Of a stretch of DNA of 9,014 bases, positions 1-5,083 are shown in pieces (the stretch's first letter is position 1; every line of letters starts with the position of its first letter). Location of the stretch: NCBI GenBank assembly GCA_964511535.1, contig CAZEFW010000245.1, forward strand, positions 1 through 9,014, in the 5' to 3' direction. The notes below the pieces were generated by a model, which was not told the origin of the DNA, searched no databases, and worked only from the letters and a program-made list of their open reading frames with translations. Source of the DNA: CAZCFB01 sp964511535. Its GTDB lineage: Bacteria; Myxococcota_A; Polyangia; GCA-2747355; CAZCFB01. The position numbers and the translations under genes are program-made.

Positions 1-661
1 GCGCGCCGTTGGCGAAGGGCACGCCGCACTTGAGCGCGGCGTAGGCGTAGATCATCGACGGCGCGATGCTGAAGTCGTTGTCCCGCAGGCCCTGCTCGAA
101 GCTCTCCATGGTGGCGTGGACCGGGCCCTCCTCCAGGAAGATCTCGGTGGAGCCGCACCACACCATCACCAGGCGGGAGCAGCCGCGCTCCTCTTTGAAA
201 CGATTGATATCCTCGATGAGCTGCTGAGCCAGGTCCATCTTGGTCTCGCCCTGCTTGACCCAGGTCCCGTCCAGCTTCTTGACGTACTCCCGGGAGAACA
301 CCGCCTTCATCGGCTTGATGGCGCTCATCTCCTCTTTGATCGGGTCCAGCACGTCCCGGTCCAGCACGCCCGCCTTGACCGCCGCCTCGTAGGTGTTGTC
401 CTCGAAGATGTCCCAGCCGCCGAACTCCAGCTGTTCCAGGGCCGCCAGGGGCACGAACTCGCTGATCTTGGGGTACTTCACGTCGTTGCGCAGCCCGACC
501 CGGATGGTCCCCATCTGGGTCAACGAGCCGATGGGCAGGGCCAGGCCCTTGCGCACGGCCAGAGCGCCGGCGATGAAGGTGGTGGCCACGGCCCCCAGGC
601 CCGGGAGAAGGACGCCGAGCTTGCCATCGGCCGGGGCGATCTTGGCGGGAGAATCGATCAT
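1..661 (-). CDS. ino1: myo-inositol-1-phosphate synthase, N-terminal 220 residues (cut by left window edge)
   Basis: The family converts glucose 6-phosphate to 1D-myo-inositol 3-phosphate using a tightly bound NAD+, in the cytoplasm; it is the committed step to inositol and inositol lipids. The ATG at 661-659 follows AGGAGT with a 7-nt gap, and the frame stays open for 220 codons to the edge. Seen: a Rossmann dinucleotide loop (LPGLGAVATT, residues 19-28), the family block GWDIFEDNTYEAA (82-94), the strand block VMVWCGSTEIF (165-175), and PSMIYAYAALKCGVPFANGA (201-220), which matches the family's substrate-domain entry. Bacterial forms are usually somewhat over 400 residues, so about half is present and the catalytic C-terminal half lies outside. 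It diverges from the BtpA-family gene across a 119-bp gap. The family call is firm; whether the complete gene is intact cannot be judged here. Confidence 0.92.
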   Translation of the reverse strand, partial: MIDSPAKIAPADGKLGVLLPGLGAVATTFIAGALAVRKGLALPIGSLTQMGTIRVGLRNDVKYPKISEFVPLAALEQLEFGGWDIFEDNTYEAAVKAGVLDRDVLDPIKEEMSAIKPMKAVFSREYVKKLDGTWVKQGETKMDLAQQLIEDINRFKEERGCSRLVMVWCGSTEIFLEEGPVHATMESFEQGLRDNDFSIAPSMIYAYAALKCGVPFANGA

Positions 662-780
662 GGTGGACTCCTCATTGACAGGACGACGGACTCAACCCTG
701 TCTGGTAGTTTGCAGACGCGGTGCCAGCAACAATGCAGTAACAAAGTACGATGCAATTTTTATGACAAGGGAAAATCCAC
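662..780. promoter_or_regulatory. shared divergent promoter region of ino1 and the BtpA-family gene
   Basis: This 119-bp gap separates two divergent starts and is more AT-rich than the flanking genes, especially 728-776. It contains an imperfect inverted repeat, TGCAGTAAC (734-742) and GTACGATGCA (746-755), a possible operator serving both genes. On the minus strand TTGTCA (768-763) and TTTGTT (745-740) are 17 nt apart, a weak sigma-70-like pair for ino1. No convincing promoter for the plus-strand gene was found. The ribosome binding sites lie at the two edges (complement of 665-670, and AAGGGA at 767-772). Confidence 0.35.
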
Positions 781-1608
781 ATGAGCGGTGAGAGAATTTC
801 GGGCTTCATCGGGGTCGTCCATCTGCCAGCCATGCCCGGAGACCCGGGCCACGATGGCTCCGGGTTCGAGGGGGTGGAGGCGTGGGCGTTGCAGGACGCG
901 GCGGCGCTGGCCGCCGGGGGTGTGGACGGCATCATCCTGGAGAACTTCGGCTCGGCGCCGTTCCCCACGGGAGGGCCCGGCGACCGGACGCCGCCCCACC
1001 AGGTGGCGATCATGGGGGCGCTGGCGGCGAGGATCGTGCGTGAGTACGGGGCGGAGGTCCGCGTGGGCGTCAACTGTCTGCGTAACGACGCCCTGGCGGC
1101 CATCGGCATCGCAGCGGCCGCGGGGGCCGACTTCGTGCGGGTCAACGTGCACGCCGGGGCCATGCTCACCGACCAGGGCGTGATCCAGGGGGAGGCCCAC
1201 CGTACCCTGCGATACCGCATGTCCGTGGACGCGCAGCGCGTGGCCATCCTGGCCGACGTGCTGGTGAAGCACGCCCAGCCCCTGGCGGCGCAGCCCATGG
1301 AGGACGCGGTGCGGGAGTGCACCGAGCGGGCGCTGGCCGACGGGGTCATCGTCTCGGGCAGCGGCACCGGCGAGCCGGTGGACCCCGACGCCCTGGCCCT
1401 GGCGCGCCGGGCCTGCGACGGCCACCCGCTGCTCATCGGCTCCGGGCTCACGCCGCGGAGCGCCCCGCAGCTGGCGCCCCTGGCGGACGGGGCCATCGTG
1501 GGCACCTGGCTCAAGCAGGGGGGGGATGTGCGCGCGCCGGTGGACGGCGAGCGCGTCAGGCAGATGGCCGGGGCGCTGGGGGACGCCTGGGCCGAGGCAC
1601 GGGGCTGA
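781..1608 (+). CDS. BtpA/SgcQ-family TIM-barrel protein
   Basis: 275 residues, the usual full length for the BtpA family (photosystem I biogenesis protein BtpA, SgcQ). ATG at 781 follows AAGGGA (767-772) with an 8-nt gap. Family blocks are in order: GVVHLPAMPG (11-20), ILENFGSAPFPTG (52-64), VRVGVNCLRND (93-103), FVRVNVHAG (118-126), VSGSGTGEP (191-199), IGSGLTP (219-225) and DGAIVGTWLKQGG (237-249). The phosphate-site-like glycine runs near the C-terminus fit a TIM barrel acting on a phosphorylated or sugar-like ligand. No signal peptide or membrane segment is visible, so it is probably cytoplasmic. In cyanobacteria BtpA helps stabilise photosystem I, but nothing here points to photosynthesis, so the name should not be read as function; SgcQ is only a putative enzyme of sugar or nucleoside metabolism. 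It diverges from ino1, which may hint at a related substrate (inference). Confidence 0.9.
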   Translation: MSGERISGFIGVVHLPAMPGDPGHDGSGFEGVEAWALQDAAALAAGGVDGIILENFGSAPFPTGGPGDRTPPHQVAIMGALAARIVREYGAEVRVGVNCLRNDALAAIGIAAAAGADFVRVNVHAGAMLTDQGVIQGEAHRTLRYRMSVDAQRVAILADVLVKHAQPLAAQPMEDAVRECTERALADGVIVSGSGTGEPVDPDALALARRACDGHPLLIGSGLTPRSAPQLAPLADGAIVGTWLKQGGDVRAPVDGERVRQMAGALGDAWAEARG

Positions 1609-1617
1609 GCGGGCGCG

Positions 1618-1651
1618 AGCCTGACGAACCGTCGACGATACCTGTCAGGCT
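1618..1651. terminator. stem-loop between convergent BtpA-family and VOC genes
   Basis: A perfect 8-bp inverted repeat, AGCCTGAC (1618-1625) with GTCAGGCT (1644-1651), encloses an 18-nt loop that itself contains the palindrome GTCGAC. It lies wholly in the 51-bp gap between the two stop codons. On the plus strand only a short CTTTC follows, and on the minus strand there is no T-run, so it is at best a weak intrinsic terminator, possibly acting in both directions. Confidence 0.45.
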
Positions 1652-1659
1652 TTCAACAC

Positions 1660-2082
1660 CTACTCGTCTTCCAGCTCGTCCCACTTGTAGTCGATGATCT
1701 CGGTGAGCACGCCGTTGAGCGCGTTCGGGTGCACGAAGGCGAACTTGCAGTCGCGGAAGCTTCGCAGCCCCCCGATTATCGGGTAATCCTTCTGCTTCAG
1801 CTCATCGATGGACTCGTCGGTGTTGTCCACGTTGAAGCCGATGAGCATGAACCCCTCGCCGTTCTTCTCGATGAACCGCGCGACGTCCCCGTCGGGAGAG
1901 GTGGACTCCATCAGCTCGAAGCCCACGCCGGCCAGGATGTAGCGGGCCACGTGGATTTTTTCGGCCTCGTGCACGTACTCGTCGTCCGGCTTGTCCTTGC
2001 CCAGCAGCGGCTCCCACTTCTTGCGGGCCTCGGCCAGATCTTTGACCGCGATGCACAGGTGGTCGATCTTGTTGATCTTCAT
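1660..2082 (-). CDS. VOC/glyoxalase-fold protein, methylmalonyl-CoA epimerase-like
   Basis: 140 residues, one full vicinal-oxygen-chelate module pair, comparable to methylmalonyl-CoA epimerase. ATG at 2082-2080 follows GAGGA with a 7-nt gap; a much longer upstream extension of this frame is only the shadow of nadE. Seen: IDHLCIAVKDL (6-16), GVGFELMESTSPDGDVARF (52-70), GEGFMLIGFNVDN (76-88), FAFVHP (114-119) and GVLTEIIDY (124-132). The first-repeat His (H8) and the terminal Glu (E128) of the usual metal site are present. In the second repeat, where epimerases normally read HHIAF, this protein has MLIGF, so the expected His ligand is absent. It may therefore be a divergent branch with another substrate or no metal. 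It diverges from nadE and converges on the BtpA-family gene; no methylmalonyl-CoA mutase gene is in the window. The fold is secure, the reaction is not. Confidence 0.85.
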   Translation of the reverse strand: MKINKIDHLCIAVKDLAEARKKWEPLLGKDKPDDEYVHEAEKIHVARYILAGVGFELMESTSPDGDVARFIEKNGEGFMLIGFNVDNTDESIDELKQKDYPIIGGLRSFRDCKFAFVHPNALNGVLTEIIDYKWDELEDE

Positions 2083-2205
2083 GGACGGGTCCTCGGCTGA
2101 GATGGTCGTTGTGGCGGAAACTCGTCGGGTGCACAATATCACAGGTATCCGGCGGTCCTCGACCGCCGCAGCGCTCCGCGCCGGGGCGCACCAACGGAGC
2201 GAATC
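2083..2205. promoter_or_regulatory. divergent promoter region between the VOC gene and nadE
   Basis: This 123-bp gap between two divergent starts must hold both promoters. The AT-rich patch CACAATATCAC (2132-2142) is the most likely melting region. On the plus strand TTGTGG (2109-2114) and CACAAT (2132-2137) are 17 nt apart. On the minus strand TGTGATATTG (2143-2134) resembles an extended -10. Both matches are weak. The right half is taken up by the nadE leader hairpins, listed separately. Confidence 0.3.
2150..2201 (+). promoter_or_regulatory. nadE leader: tandem hairpins, second one masking the ribosome binding site
   Basis: Hairpin 1 is a perfect 8-bp stem, CGGCGGTC (2150-2157) with GACCGCCG (2161-2168), and a CTC loop. 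Hairpin 2 pairs CGCTCCG (2172-2178) with CGGAGCG (2195-2201). Inside its 16-nt loop GCGC (2178-2181) can pair with GCGC (2186-2189), giving a compact stem with a one-sided ACCAAC bulge. The downstream arm of hairpin 2 contains the GGAG (2196-2199) that serves the nadE ATG at 2206. Seen: the complementarity. Inference: translation of nadE may be gated by opening this structure. High G+C makes chance hairpins likelier, so confidence is moderate. Confidence 0.4.
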
Positions 2206-4221
2206 ATGCGTGGATTCACCCGCCTCAGCGCCGCGGTCCCCGCCTGCGGCGTCACCGACTTCCACCGGAACCGTAAGCACACCCTCGCGCTGTGGCAAGA
2301 AGCTCACCGGCAGGGGAGCGCGGTGGTCATCTTCCCGGAGCTCGGCCTGTGCGGCTACACCGCCCGGGACCTGCTGCACGACGGCCACCTGCAGGACGCC
2401 TGCCTCGAGTCCCTGGGCTGGCTGCTGGACCGGGGCAGGGAGCTGCAGCCCATGGCCGTGGTGGGCTTGCCGCTGCGCTGGGGCTCGCAGCTGTTCAGCG
2501 TGGCCGCGGCCATGCAGGGGGGGCGGCTGCTGGGGCTGGTGCCCAAGTCGTACCTGCCCACCAGCCGCGAGTTCGAGGAGGCGCGCTGGTTCCGCCCCGG
2601 CCGTGAGATCCCGGCTGGCAGTGAGACCATGGTCCTGGATCAGCGGGTGCCCCTGGGCACCGACCTGCTGTTCCAGGCCAGCGACACGCCGGACCTGGTG
2701 GTGGGCCTGGAGATCTGCGAGGACCTGTGGGTGCCGCTGCCGCCCAGCGCATTCGCCGTCGCGGCGGGGGCCACGGTCATCGGCAACCTGTCGGCCTCCA
2801 ACTTCACCATCGGCAAGGCCGAGCTGCGCCGCCGCCTGGCGCGCGCCTCTTCGGACCGCGGGGTGTGCGCGTACCTGTACGTGGCGGCGGGGCCCGGTGA
2901 GTCGTCCACCGACCTGGCCTTCGACGCCGACGCCTTCATCTGCGAAAACGGCAGCCTGCTGGCGGAGTCGCGCCGGTTCTCCCGCGAGGATCAGCTGGTC
3001 ACCGCCGACGTCGACCTCGACCTGTTGACCCACGAGCGCCAGGTCACCTCCAGCTTTGGCAGCTGCGCCGGGGTGCATCGCGCGCCCTACCGCCGGGTGC
3101 CCTTCGCCGGCGGGGCAGGGCCGAGGCGGCTCAAATTCCGCCAGGTGCCGGCCCACCCGTTCTTGCCCGCGGACCCCGCGACCCTGGGGACCCGCTGCTG
3201 GGAGACCTTCGAGATACAGACCAACGCGCTGGTGACCCGCATGACCGCGGCCAACACGCGCAACCTGGTGCTCGGGGTCTCCGGCGGGCTCGACTCCACC
3301 ATGGCAGCGCTGGTGTCGGCCACCAGCCTGGACATGATGGACCTCCCCCGGGAGAACCTGATCTGCGTAACCATGCCCGGCCTCGGCACGACCTCCGAGA
3401 CGCGCAACAACGCGCGCGCCCTGGCTGGCACCCTGGGGGCCACCCTGCGAGAGCGGGCCATCGGCGAGGCGAGCCTGGTGGTGCTGGGGCAGGTGGGGCA
3501 CCCCGCGGCCAGGGAGTGCGAGACGGTCGACGCGCTGCTGGATCGGCTGCGGGAGCACCCGGAGTTCGGCGACACCACGCTGGAGAACGTGCAGGCGCGC
3601 ATGCGCACCCTGCTGTTGATGACCATGGCCAACAAGCACCGCGGCCTGGTAGTGGGCACCGGTGATCTGTCGGAGAAGGCCCTCGGCTGGTGCACCTACG
3701 CTGGCGATCACATCGCCATGTACGACGTCAACGCCGGCATCCCGAAGACGTTGATCCAGTTCATCATCCGCTGGGTCGCCACCGAGCGCGTGCAGCGCTG
3801 GACCGCTGGCGAGCCAGAGCGCCTGCGCGAGACCCTGTACCGGATCCTCGACACGCCCATCTCGCCGGAGCTGCTGCCGGCGGACGCGGAGGGCAAGATC
3901 GCCCAGCTCACCGAGGAGGCCATCGGCCCGTACGAGCTGCACGACTTCTTCCTTTACCACCTGGTGCGCCACGGGGCGCGCCCGACGCGCATCATCGATC
4001 TGGCGCGGGTCGCCTTCGACGGGCGGTACGCGCTGGAAGAGATCAAGCGCTGGCTGGAGCTGTTCTACCGGCGCTTCTTCCAGCACCAGTTCAAGCGCTC
4101 TTGCGCCACGGACGGCCCCAAGGTGGGCATGGTCTCGCTGTCGCCGCGGGGGGACTGGCGTATGCCTTCGGACGCGCGCGTGGCGTCGTGGATCGAACGG
4201 GTCAGGGCGTACAAAGAATAA
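2206..4221 (+). CDS. nadE: glutamine-dependent NAD(+) synthetase
   Basis: Catalyses the last step of NAD+ synthesis: deamido-NAD+ is adenylylated by ATP and amidated with ammonia released from glutamine. 671 residues, matching the two-domain type known from Mycobacterium tuberculosis (679 residues), with which it looks colinear. The N-terminal nitrilase-type glutaminase domain (about 5-275) shows the triad Glu45 (FPELGLCGYT), Lys114 (VPKSYLP) and Cys171 (EICEDLW). The C-terminal synthetase domain (about 330-671) shows the PP-loop SGGLDST (359-365), PGLGTTSETRNNA (391-403), NVQARMRTLL (461-470), GTGDLSEKALGW (484-495) and DVNAGIPKTLI (507-517). The C-terminus has SPRGDWRMPSD, also typical. ATG at 2206 follows GGAG (2196-2199) with a 6-nt gap, inside a hairpin arm. 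The protein is cytoplasmic. All catalytic residues that can be checked are present, so it should be active. Confidence 0.97.
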   Translation: MRGFTRLSAAVPACGVTDFHRNRKHTLALWQEAHRQGSAVVIFPELGLCGYTARDLLHDGHLQDACLESLGWLLDRGRELQPMAVVGLPLRWGSQLFSVAAAMQGGRLLGLVPKSYLPTSREFEEARWFRPGREIPAGSETMVLDQRVPLGTDLLFQASDTPDLVVGLEICEDLWVPLPPSAFAVAAGATVIGNLSASNFTIGKAELRRRLARASSDRGVCAYLYVAAGPGESSTDLAFDADAFICENGSLLAESRRFSREDQLVTADVDLDLLTHERQVTSSFGSCAGVHRAPYRRVPFAGGAGPRRLKFRQVPAHPFLPADPATLGTRCWETFEIQTNALVTRMTAANTRNLVLGVSGGLDSTMAALVSATSLDMMDLPRENLICVTMPGLGTTSETRNNARALAGTLGATLRERAIGEASLVVLGQVGHPAARECETVDALLDRLREHPEFGDTTLENVQARMRTLLLMTMANKHRGLVVGTGDLSEKALGWCTYAGDHIAMYDVNAGIPKTLIQFIIRWVATERVQRWTAGEPERLRETLYRILDTPISPELLPADAEGKIAQLTEEAIGPYELHDFFLYHLVRHGARPTRIIDLARVAFDGRYALEEIKRWLELFYRRFFQHQFKRSCATDGPKVGMVSLSPRGDWRMPSDARVASWIERVRAYKE

Positions 4222-4275
4222 CGATCCGGGCGTCGAGCCTATTATTCTATTTTATCGTTCGTTATCACTGTTCTG

Positions 4276-4304
4276 TTGATGCGGGGCGCCGCTGACGCTA
4301 TAGA
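4276..4304 (+). promoter_or_regulatory. sigma-70-like promoter of the basic winged-helix gene, with AT-rich upstream tract
   Basis: TTGATG (4276-4281) and TATAGA (4299-4304) are separated by exactly 17 nt; each matches four of six consensus bases. Just upstream, 4239-4266 is a strikingly AT-rich tract (ATTATTCTATTTTAT and on) in otherwise GC-rich sequence, placed where an UP element would sit. The predicted transcription start is near 4311, giving a leader of about 44 nt before the ATG at 4355. This is a consensus match only. Confidence 0.5.
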
Positions 4305-4324
4305 TCCAGCAAGAAGCTGGATCT
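4302..4324. promoter_or_regulatory. perfect 9+9 palindrome overlapping -10 and start site, probable operator
   Basis: AGATCCAGC (4302-4310) and GCTGGATCT (4316-4324) are perfect inverted copies around AAGAA. The left arm overlaps the last three bases of the -10 hexamer and the right arm covers about +5 to +14 of the predicted transcript. A protein bound here would block RNA polymerase. No T-run follows, so a terminator for nadE is less likely. The downstream gene encodes a predicted DNA-binding protein, so autoregulation is the simplest idea (inference). Confidence 0.5.
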
Positions 4325-4354
4325 GCAGCCGCGCCCGCAGCAAGGAGCATCTTT

Positions 4355-5002
4355 ATGCCGTTAGCTATCAGTGGAGAGCTCGGGAGCTATCTCGTCTCGA
4401 CGCTCGACAAGGATATCAAGCTCGCGCGCGCCATGGCGCGAGACTACGTGGAGTCCATCGACCAGCAGGCGCTGGCGACCTACCTGATGCCCCCGGAGGT
4501 CGCGGTGGAGCTGCTCGTCGGGCGGTTGCAGGAGGACCCGGAGCAGACCCTGGCTGATCTGAAGAAGCTCGCCGCCGGCAAGGGGATCAAGCTGCAAGAG
4601 GGGAGGGGCGGGCGGAGCAAGGCGGGCGCGAGGAAGACAGCGGCCGGCAAGGGACAGGGGGCCCGACGGTCCAGGTCCCGGACCCGCAAACGCATGACCC
4701 CGGAGCAGACCGCGCAGGCCAAGGAGACCATCCTGGCGCTGCTCCAGCGCAAGGGGTGGTCCAGCCGGGCGGAGATCACGGCGGCGGCGGAGCTGACGAG
4801 CATGGCTGTCTACACCCGACTCATGGGCGAGCTGCGCAGGGCGCGCAAGGTCATCGCCCACGGCTCCAAGGCGAACATGGTCTACGCCCTGGCCGGCACC
4901 CCGCGGCCGGGCGCCGGGCCCCGGCGGGCGAAGAAGCAGAAGAAGCCCGGCGCAGGCAAGAAGCCTGCTCCGCGCGAGAAGTCCCGCTCCGGGCGGAAGT
5001 AG
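4355..5002 (+). CDS. unrecognised Lys/Arg-rich DNA-binding protein with predicted winged helix
   Basis: 215 residues; I do not recognise the family. ATG at 4355 follows a strong AAGGAG (4342-4347) with a 7-nt gap. Four parts are visible. Residues 1-80 are acidic to neutral and probably helical (DIKLARAMARDYVESIDQQA, PPEVAVELLVGRL). Residues 84-113 are a Gly/Lys/Arg-rich linker (RRSRSRTRKR at the end). Residues 115-181 form a likely winged helix-turn-helix: QAKETILALLQRKG, then SRAEITAAAELTSMAVYTRL as helix-turn-recognition helix, then ARKVIAHGSKANMVYAL as the wing hairpin. Residues 182-215 are a Lys/Pro/Arg/Ala tail resembling histone H1 or bacterial H1-like proteins. This suggests sequence-specific or architectural DNA binding in the nucleoid. 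It sits 133 bp after nadE and 81 bp before ftsH, with its own promoter and a palindrome over it. It could be a local regulator or a nucleoid-associated protein. Confidence 0.75.
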   Translation: MPLAISGELGSYLVSTLDKDIKLARAMARDYVESIDQQALATYLMPPEVAVELLVGRLQEDPEQTLADLKKLAAGKGIKLQEGRGGRSKAGARKTAAGKGQGARRSRSRTRKRMTPEQTAQAKETILALLQRKGWSSRAEITAAAELTSMAVYTRLMGELRRARKVIAHGSKANMVYALAGTPRPGAGPRRAKKQKKPGAGKKPAPREKSRSGRK

Positions 5003-5083
5003 TCCGCCTGAACCTCAGGTTGACAGTCCGGCTCCAGGACTCACGTTAGATGGATTCATCCCCCGTCGGGGAGCGGAGCGTCC
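5003..5083 (+). promoter_or_regulatory. upstream region of ftsH with a consensus -35 box
   Basis: A perfect TTGACA lies at 5020-5025, but the best -10 choices downstream, ACGTTA (5043-5048, 17-nt gap) or TTAGAT (5046-5051, 20-nt gap), are poor. A small hairpin, CCTGA (5007-5011) with TCAGG (5015-5019), lies just before the -35 box. With an 81-bp gap, ftsH may be read both from here and by read-through from the winged-helix gene. Confidence 0.3.

Noticed and set aside
675..703. TTGACA at 675-680 as -35 box of the BtpA-family gene
   Set aside because: No acceptable -10 at 16-18 nt; it also overlaps the ino1 leader.
116..784. Plus-strand open frame opposite ino1
   Set aside because: Its translation has the composition of an antisense shadow; the minus strand encodes recognisable inositol-phosphate synthase blocks throughout.
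672..1514. Minus-strand open frame opposite the BtpA-family gene
   Set aside because: Ala/Ser/Pro/Arg-rich shadow; BtpA family motifs are all on the plus strand.
2083..4086. Long open frame on the minus strand opposite nadE, contiguous with the VOC gene
   Set aside because: His/Gln/Gly/Arg-rich translation typical of the antisense of GC-rich genes; nadE on the other strand has full catalytic motifs, and the VOC gene has its own ATG and ribosome site at 2082.
4302..4324. Palindrome as intrinsic terminator of nadE
   Set aside because: No T-run follows on the plus strand, and it overlaps a well-spaced promoter; an operator explains its position better, though a 3'-end role is not excluded.
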